Positions 19,089 to 29,052 of a stretch of DNA of 64,000 nucleotides are shown here, piece after piece (positions within the stretch are counted from its first letter, which is position 1; each line of letters starts with the position of its first letter). The position numbers were made by a program, and so were the translations under genes. The stretch lies in NCBI GenBank assembly GCA_009659925.1, contig PUXW01000019.1, positions 62,001 through 126,000 of the forward strand. The letters are read 5' to 3'. The DNA comes from Nitratiruptor sp. (GTDB taxonomy: Bacteria; Campylobacterota; Campylobacteria; Campylobacterales; Nitratiruptoraceae). Below the pieces are notes generated by a model. The model worked only from the letters and a program-made list of their open reading frames with translations. It did no database searches and was not told where the DNA came from.

Positions 19089-21463
19089 GGTGCGACCACT
19101 GCCATTTGGAGTTCGATGAGGCGGTGATGATCCGGGACGGGGAGCACCATTTTTGTTGCAAGGGGTGCCAGCAGGTCTTCCACCTCCTTCACGACCAGGG
19201 ACTTACCAGCTTCTATGAGAAGTTGGGGGACCAGACCCTCCATCCCCCTTCCGATTCTGCTTCCGGGGAGGATTTGGAACACTTCGATTCCGAGGGCTTC
19301 TTGCGTCGCTATGTCCGGAAACGGCCTGATGGGCTTTTGGAGGTCTCCTTGATTCTCGAGGGGATCCATTGTGCCGCTTGTGTCTGGCTCAACGAGAAGG
19401 TCCTCCACCGCCTACCCGGAGTCGTGGAGGCCACTATCAACTACTCCACCAACAAGGCTAAAGTGGTCTGGGATCCCCACTCCATCAAGCTCTCCCGAAT
19501 TGTGGAGGCGATCCGCAGTATCGGTTATGACGCCCATGCCTACGATCCTTCCCTCCAGGAGGAGCGGGCTCTCCAGGCCCGGCGAGACTATTACGCCCGC
19601 ATCCTTGTGGCCGTCTTCGCCACCATGAACATCATGTGGATCGCCATCGCCCAGTATGTGGGGCTTTTCACCGGCATGAAGCCGGAGTACAAGCAGATTC
19701 TCAACGTCGCCGAATTTGTCCTCGCCACCCCCACCCTCTTCTATAGCGGCTGGATCTTCTTCAAGGGGGCCTATTATGGCCTGAAAAACCGATTCGTCAA
19801 TATGGATCTGCTTATCGCTACCGGGGCGACTATCGTCTATCTCTACTCCATCTGGGCGATGGTGACCAACAAGGGGGAGGTCTACTTCGACTCGGTGACG
19901 ATGATCATCACCTTCGTCCTGGTGGGCAAATATTTGGAGGTGCTCTCTAAAAAGCAGGCGGTCGATACCATCGATCGTCTCTTGGGCTCCTATCCCACCC
20001 AGGTGCGTGTCATCGACACCCAGGGGCAGGGGCGCTTGGTCCCTGTGGAGCAGGTGGAGGTTGGGAAGATCGTCGAACTCAAGCCCGGAGAGAAGGTGGT
20101 CATCGACGGGCGGATCGTCGAGGGGGCGGGGAGCTTCGATGAGAGCTCCCTGACGGGGGAGGCTTTGCCGGTTTACAAAGAGGTGGGCGATGAGGTGGTC
20201 AGTGGCTCCATCTGTTTGGATAGTCTGGTGCGCTATCGGGTGGAGCGTCCCTTCAGAGAGTCGATGATGAGCCAGATCGCCCGGCTTCTGGAGGAATCGT
20301 TGAATAAACGGCCCAAGATCGAAGCCCTCGCCAACGAGTTGAGTGGCTTCTTTAGCCTGATCATCTTGACCATCGCCCTTTTGACCTTCGGGGGGTGGTA
20401 CTATGTGACGGGATCTTTGGAGGAGGCTTTGGTCGTGGCTGTGAGTGTCGTCGTCATTGCCTGCCCCTGTGCCCTCGGATTGGCCACCCCCATGGCGACC
20501 CTGGTTGGAATCGGGGAGGCGGCCAAGCGGGGGATCCTCTTCAAAGAGGCTGCCTATTTGGAGACCATGGCCAAAGCCGATACCTTGGTCCTCGATAAGA
20601 CCGGGACCTTGACCCGGGGGGAGCCGGCGGTGGTGGCCGAGGAGCGTTTTGCCCCCTTCGATCCGGCCCTCATCGCCGCCGTAGTGACCCGTTCCAATCA
20701 CCCCATCAGCCGGGGAATTGCCGCCTACTTGCGCGTGAAAAATCCCCCTGTGCCCAGCCACTTCGTCGAGATCAAGGCCAAAGGCATCGAGGCCGTGGTG
20801 AACGGGCACCAGATCGTGGCTGGTAGTGTCGCTTTCTTGCAGGAGCGGGGGATCTCCATCGAGTATCGGGGAGAACATACGGTCTTTGCCGTAGCCATCG
20901 ACGGGAGACTGGTAGCCCTCTTCGAGCTGGACGATCCCTTACGGGAAGGGGCTGGCGAAGCGATCGTCAAGATCAAGGAGCTTGGCCTGGCGGTGGTCAT
21001 GCTCACAGGAGATAGCCCCCAAGTAGCCAGGCGCATCGCCTCGATTCTGGGGATTGAGTATCGGGCCGGACTCTTGCCCCAGGAGAAGGCGGCCTTCATC
21101 GACGACCTCCACGCCAAAGGGCACATCGTCATCATGGCCGGAGATGGGATCAACGACAGCCTCGCCCTGGCCCGTAGTGATATTGCCATCGCCATGGGGA
21201 GTGGAGCCGATATCGCTTTGAGCGTGAGCGATGTGATCCTCTTGGAGGAGCGCCCCATGAAGCTCTACGAGGCCATTCGCTTGAGCCAGCGGGTCTATCG
21301 GATCATCAAGGAGAACTTGGCCCTCTCCCTGATTTATAACACCATCGCCTTGCCCCTGGCCATTTTGGGATATGTCAATCCGCTGGTGGCAGCACTGGCC
21401 ATGAGCTTGAGCTCGCTGGCGGTGGTTGGAAACTCGATGCGCATCAAAGGAGGCTTGAAATGA
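19076..21463 (+). CDS. ccoI: Heavy-metal translocating P-type ATPase (CcoI/FixI type)
   Basis: Cys-rich N-terminus CDHCHLEFDEAVMIRDGEHHFCCKGC, VVVIACPCALGLATP, DKTGTLTRG. TTG start at 19076 (AGGGGA upstream), overlapping the asparaginase stop; followed by ccoS. Confidence 0.88.
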   Translation: MPQVRCDHCHLEFDEAVMIRDGEHHFCCKGCQQVFHLLHDQGLTSFYEKLGDQTLHPPSDSASGEDLEHFDSEGFLRRYVRKRPDGLLEVSLILEGIHCAACVWLNEKVLHRLPGVVEATINYSTNKAKVVWDPHSIKLSRIVEAIRSIGYDAHAYDPSLQEERALQARRDYYARILVAVFATMNIMWIAIAQYVGLFTGMKPEYKQILNVAEFVLATPTLFYSGWIFFKGAYYGLKNRFVNMDLLIATGATIVYLYSIWAMVTNKGEVYFDSVTMIITFVLVGKYLEVLSKKQAVDTIDRLLGSYPTQVRVIDTQGQGRLVPVEQVEVGKIVELKPGEKVVIDGRIVEGAGSFDESSLTGEALPVYKEVGDEVVSGSICLDSLVRYRVERPFRESMMSQIARLLEESLNKRPKIEALANELSGFFSLIILTIALLTFGGWYYVTGSLEEALVVAVSVVVIACPCALGLATPMATLVGIGEAAKRGILFKEAAYLETMAKADTLVLDKTGTLTRGEPAVVAEERFAPFDPALIAAVVTRSNHPISRGIAAYLRVKNPPVPSHFVEIKAKGIEAVVNGHQIVAGSVAFLQERGISIEYRGEHTVFAVAIDGRLVALFELDDPLREGAGEAIVKIKELGLAVVMLTGDSPQVARRIASILGIEYRAGLLPQEKAAFIDDLHAKGHIVIMAGDGINDSLALARSDIAIAMGSGADIALSVSDVILLEERPMKLYEAIRLSQRVYRIIKENLALSLIYNTIALPLAILGYVNPLVAALAMSLSSLAVVGNSMRIKGGLK

Positions 21464-21705
21464 GTACCAATGTCCTTGCCGTCATGATCGCCATCTCTAC
21501 ATTTTTGGGAGCCCTCGGTCTTGCTGCGCTCCTGTGGGGATTGCGGACGGGGCAGTTTGACGATACCGCCAAGTTCCTGGATGGAGCCCGTTTCGATGGA
21601 GAGGAGGAGTTGCGCGATGCGGTGATGATGGAGCAAAAGCGCAAAGAGATTTTGGAAAAGAGTTTGGAAAAGAGGAGGGAGGATAAACGGGTGATGCCCG
21701 ATTAA
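21460..21705 (+). CDS. ccoS: cbb3-type cytochrome oxidase assembly protein CcoS
   Basis: Single TM then WGLRTGQFDDTAKFLDGARF; directly after ccoI. Confidence 0.88.
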   Translation: MSTNVLAVMIAISTFLGALGLAALLWGLRTGQFDDTAKFLDGARFDGEEELRDAVMMEQKRKEILEKSLEKRREDKRVMPD

Positions 21706-21806
21706 CGCCCCTGGCGGTCCAGGAGCCACCACAAGAGGGCGATGAGCAGGGGCAGCGCGAACCAGACAGCAATCTGGGGCGCTGCCGGATGGTGGAAGAG
21801 GTCCAC
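21702..21806 (-). CDS. 34-aa single-TM microprotein coupled to cytochrome c gene
   Basis: GTG at 21806-21804 overlaps the cytochrome c stop as TAGTG; reads (M)DLFHHPAAPQIAVWFALPLLIALLWWLLDRQGR*. Not in ORF track. Confidence 0.5.
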   Translation of the reverse strand: MDLFHHPAAPQIAVWFALPLLIALLWWLLDRQGR

Positions 21807-22093
21807 TACTTTCCGATGTACTCGGCGATGGCTTTAAGCTCTTCGTCGCTCATGTTGGCAACTTGGCCCTTCATCAAGGGACCCATCCCGGCGACATTGC
21901 GTTTGCCGGCCTTATATTCGAGGAGAGCTTTGTAGATCTCCTCTTTGCTCATATCCTTGATGATGGCCGATTTACCCAAGGCCTTCTTCTCTCCATGGGG
22001 GCCGTGGCATCCGGCACACTTCTTGTACAAAGTAGCTCCATCGGCACCAAAAAGGGCAACAGCCATGAGAGGGACTAGGAGGAATTTTCCCAT
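21806..22093 (-). CDS. Small monoheme c-type cytochrome (c553-like)
   Basis: Signal peptide then YKKCAGCHGPHGEK (CXXCH), GMGPLMKGQVANMSDEELKAIAEYIGK. Confidence 0.92.
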   Translation of the reverse strand: MGKFLLVPLMAVALFGADGATLYKKCAGCHGPHGEKKALGKSAIIKDMSKEEIYKALLEYKAGKRNVAGMGPLMKGQVANMSDEELKAIAEYIGK

Positions 22094-22154
22094 CGTCGCT
22101 CCTTTCGATAAAATACGATGAATTCTAACGAAAGTTTTCTTTATGAAGGATAAA

Positions 22155-22640
22155 ATGAAGGCACTCTTTCTCGATCGGGATGGGGTGATCAACGAGGATT
22201 ACGGCTATGTCCATAGAATCGAGGACTTCCACTTTATCGACGGGGTTTTCCAAGCCCTCTTGCGGGCCCAAAGGGCAGGGTACAAACCCATCATCGTCAC
22301 CAACCAGTCGGGAATAGGTAGGGGCTATTATACGAGGGAGGACTTTTTCCACTTGACCCGCTGGATGGTGGAGCGTTTTGGAAAAGAGGGGATCGAAGTG
22401 GTGGATGTCTTCTACTGCCCCCACCATCCGGATCGAGGGTGTGGCTGTCGCAAGCCGGAACCGGGGATGATCCTGGAAGCGGCAAGGCGGTATAATATCG
22501 ATTTGCAGAGCTCCTGGCTGGTGGGGGACAAGCCCAGCGATATCGAAGCGGCCAGACGGGCCGGTGTTGGGGGAACCATTCTAGTTGATGGAAAGAGGCG
22601 GCTCATCGATGTCGTGCAAATGATTGAGGAGGGGAGATGA
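22155..22640 (+). CDS. gmhB: D-glycero-beta-D-manno-heptose-1,7-bisphosphate 7-phosphatase
   Basis: ALFLDRDGVINEDYGYV, TNQSGIGRGYY, CPHHPDRGCGCRKPEPGM (Zn loop). Upstream start at 22143 possible. Confidence 0.93.
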   Translation: MKALFLDRDGVINEDYGYVHRIEDFHFIDGVFQALLRAQRAGYKPIIVTNQSGIGRGYYTREDFFHLTRWMVERFGKEGIEVVDVFYCPHHPDRGCGCRKPEPGMILEAARRYNIDLQSSWLVGDKPSDIEAARRAGVGGTILVDGKRRLIDVVQMIEEGR

Positions 22641-23629
22641 TCGATTTGAATGGAAAGAGGATTCTCATCACTGGGGGAGCGGGTTTTATCGGTTCGAACC
22701 TAGCCCTATGGATCCAAGAGCGCTACCCCCAAGCCCATATCGTCGTTTTTGACCGTTTCCGGGATGGGGGCAAGTTGGATAACGGGATGCCGGTGAGTCT
22801 TGGCCACTTCAAAAACCTCCGGGATTTTCGTGGTATTGTGGTCACTGGAGATATCCGTTTCCAGGAGGATCTGGCCAAACTGGAGGGATACAACTTCGAT
22901 TATATCTTCCACCAGGCCGCATTGAGTGACACGACCGTCGGGGACCAGAAGTTGACGATGGAGACCAATGTCGAGGCCTTCAAGGCCCTTTTGGATCTAG
23001 CGGATCGGGACAAGGCCGTTATGGTCTATGCCAGCAGCGCTTCGGTCTATGGCAAGCTTCCACCTCCCCACCGGGTAGGGAAGGAGGCTCCCACCAACAT
23101 CTATGGCTTTAGCAAACTCATGATGGATCAAGTGGCCATGGAGGAGGCCAAGAGGCGCCAAATTCCTATTGTCGGGTTGCGCTATTTCAATGTCTACGGA
23201 CCGAGGGAGTACTACAAGGGTAAGACGGCCTCGATGGTTCTCCAGTTCGCCCTCCAGCTGCTCCGGGGCGAGCCGGCTAGACTCTTCGAGGGGAGCCACC
23301 GGATCTGGAGGGATTTTGTTTATGTAGACGATGTGGTCCAAGCCAACATCAAGGCAGCCGCTTCCGGCAAGAGCGGGGTCTACAATGTGGCCACTGGAGT
23401 CCCGCGCACCTTCCAGGAGATCGTGGATATACTCAAATCCCTCCTCAACATCCAGCGCCAAGACCAGTATATCCCCAATCCCTACACGAAACAGTACCAG
23501 TTCTTCACCCAGGCCGATATCGAGCAGACCCGGAAGGAGCTAGGCTTTGAACCTCGGTACACCCTAGAGGAGGGGATCAAGGCAATGCTCCCGTATATCG
23601 AGGAGGTCTTCCAGGAGGAGGTGGCATGA
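22637..23629 (+). CDS. hldD: ADP-glyceromanno-heptose 6-epimerase
   Basis: ILITGGAGFIGSNLALW, YFNVYGPREYYKGKTASMV. Confidence 0.94.
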   Translation: MIDLNGKRILITGGAGFIGSNLALWIQERYPQAHIVVFDRFRDGGKLDNGMPVSLGHFKNLRDFRGIVVTGDIRFQEDLAKLEGYNFDYIFHQAALSDTTVGDQKLTMETNVEAFKALLDLADRDKAVMVYASSASVYGKLPPPHRVGKEAPTNIYGFSKLMMDQVAMEEAKRRQIPIVGLRYFNVYGPREYYKGKTASMVLQFALQLLRGEPARLFEGSHRIWRDFVYVDDVVQANIKAAASGKSGVYNVATGVPRTFQEIVDILKSLLNIQRQDQYIPNPYTKQYQFFTQADIEQTRKELGFEPRYTLEEGIKAMLPYIEEVFQEEVA

Positions 23630-25014
23630 GGGGGTCGGTCCTCTTGATTGGGGATTTCATGGTAGACCACTACCTCCATGGTCGGTGTGAGCGGATCAGC
23701 CCCGAGGCTCCGGTGCAAGTGGTGGAGCGGCAGCGGGAGTACGATTTGCTGGGAGGGGCTGGGAATGTGGCCAACAACTTGGTGAGCCTGGGAGCCCGGG
23801 TGGTAGCGGCCGGCGTCGTTGGGAAGGATCTGGCCGGGGATTGGATTGCCAAGGAGTTGGAGAGGTTAGGGGTTGAAGCCCACCTCTTCCAAGAGGAGCG
23901 GCCGACCACGAAGAAGAGCCGCATCATCGCCGGCCATCAGCAAATTGTCCGGATCGACTACGAGGAGCGCACTCCCATTAGCTCCAGGAGCAAGGAGGCC
24001 ATCATGGAGCTGGTGCGTCGGGGAGGGTACGACTTGATCCTCCTCTCCGATTACGGCAAGGGGGTGCTCACCCCCGATCTCGTTCCCCAAATCATCCAGG
24101 AGGCCAAGGCTCCCGTCATCGTCGATCCAAAGGGGGAGTGGGAGAAGTACCGTGGGGCCTTTTTGCTCACCCCCAACCGCAAGGAGGCAACCTTGGCCAG
24201 TGGGATCGAGATCGTCGATGATGCTTCGTTGCAAGAGGCGGGGTGGAAGATCGTAGAGGAGCTTCAATTGGACCACCTCCTCATCACCCTGAGCGAAGAG
24301 GGAATGGCCCTTTTCACCCAAGGGGAGATGATCAAGATCCCGACCCAGGCCCGGGAGGTCTACGATGTGACCGGGGCCGGGGATACGGTGTTGGCCGCCC
24401 TTGGCTACGCCCTGGCCAAGGGGGAGGGGGTGATTGATGGAGCCCGCTTTGCCAATATGGCTGCCGGTGTGGTGGTGGGCAAGTTGGGAGCAGCGACAGT
24501 CACCCTTGCCGAGATCGATGAGTTTATGCGCCGTCAAGCCGGATTGGAGCAGGGGGTCAAGAAGGTAGAAGAGTTGGTCCCGATCCTTCAGGAGGCCAAA
24601 CGGGCTGGTAAACGGGTGGTCTTTACCAACGGCTGCTTCGATTTGCTCCATCTTGGCCATGTGCGCTACCTCCAAGAGGCCAAAGCCCTTGGAGACATCC
24701 TCGTCGTCGGGCTCAACAGCGACGGGAGTGTGCGCCGTCTCAAGGGAGAGGGGCGGCCCATCATCCCCCAAGAGGATCGGGCCCAGATCCTTGCTGCTCT
24801 CGAAGCGGTGGATTATGTGGTGATCTTCGACGAGGATACCCCCTACCAGCTAATCCAACAGATAGCCCCCCACATCCTGGTCAAGGGGGGGGATTACCGG
24901 GGCAGGGAGGTGGTAGGAGCCGATTTGGTGGAGGAGGTCCACCTCATCGACTACCTGCCTGGGCGTAGTACGACACAAATCATCGAGAGGATTGTCAATG
25001 GTCGAGCTGATTGA
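23626..25014 (+). CDS. hldE: Bifunctional heptose-7-phosphate kinase / heptose-1-phosphate adenylyltransferase
   Basis: PfkB-type domain (DVTGAGDTVLAALGYALAKG) fused to cytidylyltransferase-like domain (FTNGCFDLLHLGHVRYLQEAK). Confidence 0.95.
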   Translation: MRGSVLLIGDFMVDHYLHGRCERISPEAPVQVVERQREYDLLGGAGNVANNLVSLGARVVAAGVVGKDLAGDWIAKELERLGVEAHLFQEERPTTKKSRIIAGHQQIVRIDYEERTPISSRSKEAIMELVRRGGYDLILLSDYGKGVLTPDLVPQIIQEAKAPVIVDPKGEWEKYRGAFLLTPNRKEATLASGIEIVDDASLQEAGWKIVEELQLDHLLITLSEEGMALFTQGEMIKIPTQAREVYDVTGAGDTVLAALGYALAKGEGVIDGARFANMAAGVVVGKLGAATVTLAEIDEFMRRQAGLEQGVKKVEELVPILQEAKRAGKRVVFTNGCFDLLHLGHVRYLQEAKALGDILVVGLNSDGSVRRLKGEGRPIIPQEDRAQILAALEAVDYVVIFDEDTPYQLIQQIAPHILVKGGDYRGREVVGADLVEEVHLIDYLPGRSTTQIIERIVNGRAD

Positions 25015-25561
25015 ACGGGAACTTTTAGCCCACCAGCGGGTGGTAGAGCAGGTGATAGAAGAGCTTCGATTCCATATCTATACCGCCTCCATCTTGTGTC
25101 TGGAGGCTCTACGCGGAGGCCATAAGATCCTCCTCTTTGGCAACGGGGGGAGTGCTGCCGACGCCCAACATATCGCTGCCGAGCTGGTCGGGCGTTTCAA
25201 ACGGGAGCGTCGTCCCCTTCCAGCTATCGCCTTGACCACCGACACCTCGGCTCTGAGCGCCATCGCTAACGATTACGATTTTAGCGAAGTCTTTGCCCGG
25301 CAGGTAGAGGCCCTGGCCCGCCCTGGGGATGTGGTGATTGGCATTTCCACCAGCGGGGAGAGCGAGAATGTCCTCAAGGGGATCGAGATGGCCAATAGGT
25401 TGGATTGCAAGACCGTTGGCCTTCTAGGGCGTGACGGAGGGCGGATCAAGGATTTGTGCCATAGCGCCATTGTCGTAGGGTCCAGGGATACCCCGAGAAT
25501 TCAGGAGATGCACATCCTCATCGGCCATACGATTTGCGCCTTCATCGACGAACACTTCTAA
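24998..25561 (+). CDS. gmhA: Phosphoheptose isomerase
   Basis: SIS domain: LLFGNGGSAADAQHIAAELVGRFKRERRPLPAIALTTDTSAL. Confidence 0.95.
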   Translation: MVELIERELLAHQRVVEQVIEELRFHIYTASILCLEALRGGHKILLFGNGGSAADAQHIAAELVGRFKRERRPLPAIALTTDTSALSAIANDYDFSEVFARQVEALARPGDVVIGISTSGESENVLKGIEMANRLDCKTVGLLGRDGGRIKDLCHSAIVVGSRDTPRIQEMHILIGHTICAFIDEHF

Positions 25562-25670
25562 GAGGTGGCCTACCGATCGACGGCTCCATCGATTTGCGCC
25601 CTTATGGCATCGGGGAGGGTAAGTTATGGGAAAGGGGTTGAGCTCTTTTCCTGGAGTTTGAAGGATTCAC

Positions 25671-25757
25671 TGGTGCGGCAGAGAGGACTCGAACCTCCAC
25701 GGCATTGCTGCCACTAGATCCTGAATCTAGCGCGTCTACCAATTCCGCCACTGCCGC
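25671..25757 (-). tRNA. tRNA-Leu (CAG anticodon), CCA encoded
   Basis: Reverse complement GCGGCAGTGGCGGAATTGGTAGACGCGCTAGATTCAGGATCTAGTGGCAGCAATGCCGTGGAGGTTCGAGTCCTCTCTGCCGCACCA; long variable arm; loop TTCAGGA. Confidence 0.97.
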
Positions 25758-25799
25758 ATAAGACAGGACTATTGTACTACAACTTCTCTAAAAAATCTC

Positions 25800-26255
25800 T
25801 TAGAGCCGAACTTTGATGGGCTCCTTGATGATGAGGTAGCTGGTTACTTCCCGTACCCCCTTGACCCGCAGGGCAAGATCCATGGCCTTGCGAGCACTCT
25901 CCTTGGAGTGGACCTTCCCGTAGAGCTCCACCGATCCATTGCGCACGATAGTCATGATGGTGGAGGCGGGGATCCCCTTGGTCTTGATGAACTTATACTC
26001 GATCTGGGTCTTGATGAGGAGATCGTTTCGGGGCTCGACCGGAGCTTTATTCTCGATGTGTCGGTAGTAGACGAGGAAGCTATTTTTAGCTTCCGGGATT
26101 GGCTCTTGGTCCGTTTGGGTGAGCTCTTGGAGACTCCTTTGGGACTGTTCGAGGAGGAGCAAAAAGGCTTGGAGGGCCTTTTGCAGCTCATCTACTGGCT
26201 CCTGGGCCATGAGGTGTAGAGTAAGGAGGGCAATTCCGATCCCTTTGGCCACCAT
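25800..26255 (-). CDS. BON-domain-like secreted/periplasmic protein
   Basis: Signal-like N-terminus; SVELYGKVHSKESARKAMDLALRVKGVREVTSYL resembles BON repeat. Confidence 0.72.
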   Translation of the reverse strand: MVAKGIGIALLTLHLMAQEPVDELQKALQAFLLLLEQSQRSLQELTQTDQEPIPEAKNSFLVYYRHIENKAPVEPRNDLLIKTQIEYKFIKTKGIPASTIMTIVRNGSVELYGKVHSKESARKAMDLALRVKGVREVTSYLIIKEPIKVRL

Positions 26256-26286
26256 CTTTCCCCCTTTTGACACAATTATACCATAG

Positions 26287-27666
26287 TTAGCGGCGCTGAC
26301 GTGTGGAGGAGCGCCGTGATCTAGAAGGGGTGGCATGGCCTTTGGCCGCCTCCAGGAGCCTTTGGATCTCTTCGGGGCTCTTGCCGATACGCCCTTGCAA
26401 GATGCCTTGCTCCTTCTCGACCAGCATCGAGGCGAGTTTGAGGGCGATGGTACTCAGATCGCTTTGGGCCTCCAAAAGGTTGAGCAATTCGATAGCCTCG
26501 GTGCTGACCTGGGTAGAGAGGATACGCTCGATGAGGGAGCGTCTGCGCTCCTCCTTGACCTCGTTGGGGACTGGAATCTCCTGGTTGATAAGGGAGCTGC
26601 CTACCTCCTTCTGGATGCGCAAGAGCTGTTTGAATTCGTGGGGGGTAACGAGGCTGATGGCAACTCCACTACGCCCGGCCCGGCCGGTCCGTCCGATACG
26701 GTGGACATAGCTTTCTGGATCGAAGGGGAGGTGGTAGTTGAAGACATGGGTGATATCGGAGATATCGAGTCCCCGGGCGGCAACATCGGTGGCGACGAGG
26801 ATCTCGGTAGATCCCCGCTTGAAGCTGCCCATCACCTCCTCCCGTTGGCGCTGGGCCATGTCCCCATGGAGCCCCTTGGCGTTGTAACCTTGACCGGCGA
26901 GGAATTGGGCGAGCCGATCTACCTCCACTTTGGTGCGGCAAAAGATGATGCTCTTTTTCGGATTGGTATAATCGAGCAGGCGGATGAGGGCCTCATCCCG
27001 CTCATGTTCGTCCACGACATAGTAGTACTGCTTGATGTTGCGGTTGGTGATCTCCCGTTTGGTGATGGAGATGAAGAGGGGCTCGTGGAGGATACGCTGG
27101 GCCAGCTCCTTGATGGCTTGGGGCATGGTAGCGCTAAAAAGGAGGGTTTGGCGGTTGGTGGGCAGATACTCGAAGATCGCCTTGATGTCGTCGAGAAAGC
27201 CCATGTCGAGCATCTCATCGGCTTCGTCTAAAACCACGAATCGGGGGTTGAGTTGGATGCGACCGCTTTCGAGCAGATCGAGGAGGCGGCCTGGGGTGGC
27301 GATAGCGACGGAAGCCTTTTTGAGGTGGGCGAGCTGCCGGGCATAGGAGCTGCCGCCGTAGATGGTAGCTGTGCGGATTCCCAAGAAACGCCCCAGCCTA
27401 AAGATCTCGTCGCTTACCTGGGTGGCGAGTTCCCGGGTTGGGACAATGACCAGGGCTTCCACCTGGCCGGATCGTTGGAGGCGGTTGAGGATGGGAAGGG
27501 CGAAGGCCGCCGTTTTTCCAGTTCCCGTGTGGGCCTGGGCTACTACATCTTTGCCCTGGAGGATAGGGGGAATGGCGGCCTGCTGGATTGGGCTAGGCTC
27601 TTTAAAGCCGGCCTGTTCGATGGCACGCAGGAGTTGGGGTTTGAGGTGAAGGTTGGCAAATGTCAT
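26287..27666 (-). CDS. DEAD-box RNA helicase
   Basis: AHTGTGKTAAFALPIL, VLDEADEMLDMGF, SATMP, HRIGRTGRAGRSG. Confidence 0.95.
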   Translation of the reverse strand: MTFANLHLKPQLLRAIEQAGFKEPSPIQQAAIPPILQGKDVVAQAHTGTGKTAAFALPILNRLQRSGQVEALVIVPTRELATQVSDEIFRLGRFLGIRTATIYGGSSYARQLAHLKKASVAIATPGRLLDLLESGRIQLNPRFVVLDEADEMLDMGFLDDIKAIFEYLPTNRQTLLFSATMPQAIKELAQRILHEPLFISITKREITNRNIKQYYYVVDEHERDEALIRLLDYTNPKKSIIFCRTKVEVDRLAQFLAGQGYNAKGLHGDMAQRQREEVMGSFKRGSTEILVATDVAARGLDISDITHVFNYHLPFDPESYVHRIGRTGRAGRSGVAISLVTPHEFKQLLRIQKEVGSSLINQEIPVPNEVKEERRRSLIERILSTQVSTEAIELLNLLEAQSDLSTIALKLASMLVEKEQGILQGRIGKSPEEIQRLLEAAKGHATPSRSRRSSTRQRR

Positions 27667-27888
27667 GCAGACCTCTTTGGTTGAAATTTCCTTGGCGGGC
27701 GATATGGAAAGATCCAATCTCGAAAAGTTCAAGCAAAGAAGTTTTGCAAAAGGTTTGGGAGTTGAATCTACATCGCCTCTGGCAAGGCTGGTGGGTATTG
27801 TAGCCGGAGTTGCTTAGATGTAACTTAAGTAGCGTTTCTGGTTCCATCGATATGGTATAGTAAATGAAAACCATTGGAAGGAGGCGTC

Positions 27889-28155
27889 ATGAAAGAACTC
27901 AACGAATTCAATCAAAAGGCCAAGATCGAGTACCCTACCATCTGGCGCTACAAAGTAATCGGCGAAGATGCGAAGAAGACGAGGGAGGCTATCGAGAGTG
28001 TGACTGATAGACCCACCACCATCACCTTTTCGAAGCAATCCAACCGGGGCAAGTATCAGAGCTTCAACGCTGACATCATGGTCCACTCCGAAGAGGAGCG
28101 GGAGCGCATCTACAACGAGCTCAAAAAGCACAAAGATATCAAGATGGTGCTATAA
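27889..28155 (+). CDS. DUF493 (YbeD-like) family protein
   Basis: YPTIWRYKVIGEDAKKTREAIESV...[44 protein letters not shown]. Confidence 0.82.
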   Translation: MKELNEFNQKAKIEYPTIWRYKVIGEDAKKTREAIESVTDRPTTITFSKQSNRGKYQSFNADIMVHSEEERERIYNELKKHKDIKMVL

Positions 28156-29052
28156 GGAGATTTGCATAAAATCTTCGGCTACCCAGAATTCTCCTTGAAA
28201 ATAGGTGGCGATCTCTTGCTTGATTGGCGAAGGATCGTTGAAGCGAGGAGAGAGATGGGTGGCCACAAGCCCCTTGATGTTAAAACGGGCCGCCGTTTGG
28301 GCCAGGTTTTTGGCTGTGGTGTGGAGCAGCTCTTTTGTAAGATTGTCGTAGACTTCTTGGGTGTAGGTGGCTTCGTGCACCAACAGGTCGAGCTCATGGA
28401 GGTAGTCGCCTAAGATAGCTGGTTCTGCGTTGTCGCCGGCGATGATGATGCGCTGAGGTGGCTCCTGGGTAACGTAGTGCTGTGGCTCGAACCTTTTACC
28501 TTCAAAGACCACACATTTGCCGGCTTTGAGATCTGCATAGAGGGGTCCGGGTGGCAAGCCCTCGGCCTGGAGTTTCCCTTTGTCGATGTGACGTTTGGGC
28601 TTTGTCTCGATGTAGAAGGCGTAGCACTCGATGGAGTGGATAAGGGGGAGGGCTTTTATGGTGAAGTGCTCAAACTCCTTGTGCCAACCCCCGTGGAGCG
28701 CTTCGAAGATGAGTTCAAAGCCAAGATGCTCCAGGCGCACATCCACGAAACTCTCAAGCATTGGCAGCAGCTCTTTGGGCCCAAAGAGGTGGAGCGGCTC
28801 GCTTCTGCCATCGAGCATCATCGAAGTGAGCAGTCCCGGAAGACCATAGCAGTGGTCCCCATGGGTGTGGGTGATGAAGATTCCCTTGATCTTGAGGGCG
28901 CTTAGATGCGAATGGATGATTTGGCGCTGGGTTCCTTCGGCGCAGTCGAAAAGGTACCAACCTCTTTCGTTTTTACACTCTAAAGCGATGGCGGAGCAGT
29001 TGCGGTTTTTTGTCGGTTTGCCGCCACTGGTGCCAAGGAAGGTGAGTCTCAT
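28150..29052 (-). CDS. rnz: Ribonuclease Z
   Basis: [43 protein letters not shown]. Confidence 0.93.
   Translation of the reverse strand: MRLTFLGTSGGKPTKNRNCSAIALECKNERGWYLFDCAEGTQRQIIHSHLSALKIKGIFITHTHGDHCYGLPGLLTSMMLDGRSEPLHLFGPKELLPMLESFVDVRLEHLGFELIFEALHGGWHKEFEHFTIKALPLIHSIECYAFYIETKPKRHIDKGKLQAEGLPPGPLYADLKAGKCVVFEGKRFEPQHYVTQEPPQRIIIAGDNAEPAILGDYLHELDLLVHEATYTQEVYDNLTKELLHTTAKNLAQTAARFNIKGLVATHLSPRFNDPSPIKQEIATYFQGEFWVAEDFMQISL

Noticed and set aside
19412-20878. 488-aa minus-strand ORF inside the P-type ATPase
   Set aside because: Shadow ORF; His/Asp/Gly-rich with no recognisable domain.
25500-25610. Short near-repeat CGATTTGCGCC at the gmhA end and just after it
   Set aside because: About 11-12 bp match only; no longer repeat unit or mobile-element structure seen.
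25562-25670. Possible small RNA in the gap between gmhA and tRNA-Leu
   Set aside because: No promoter-terminator pair or stable fold evident by eye; not enough support.
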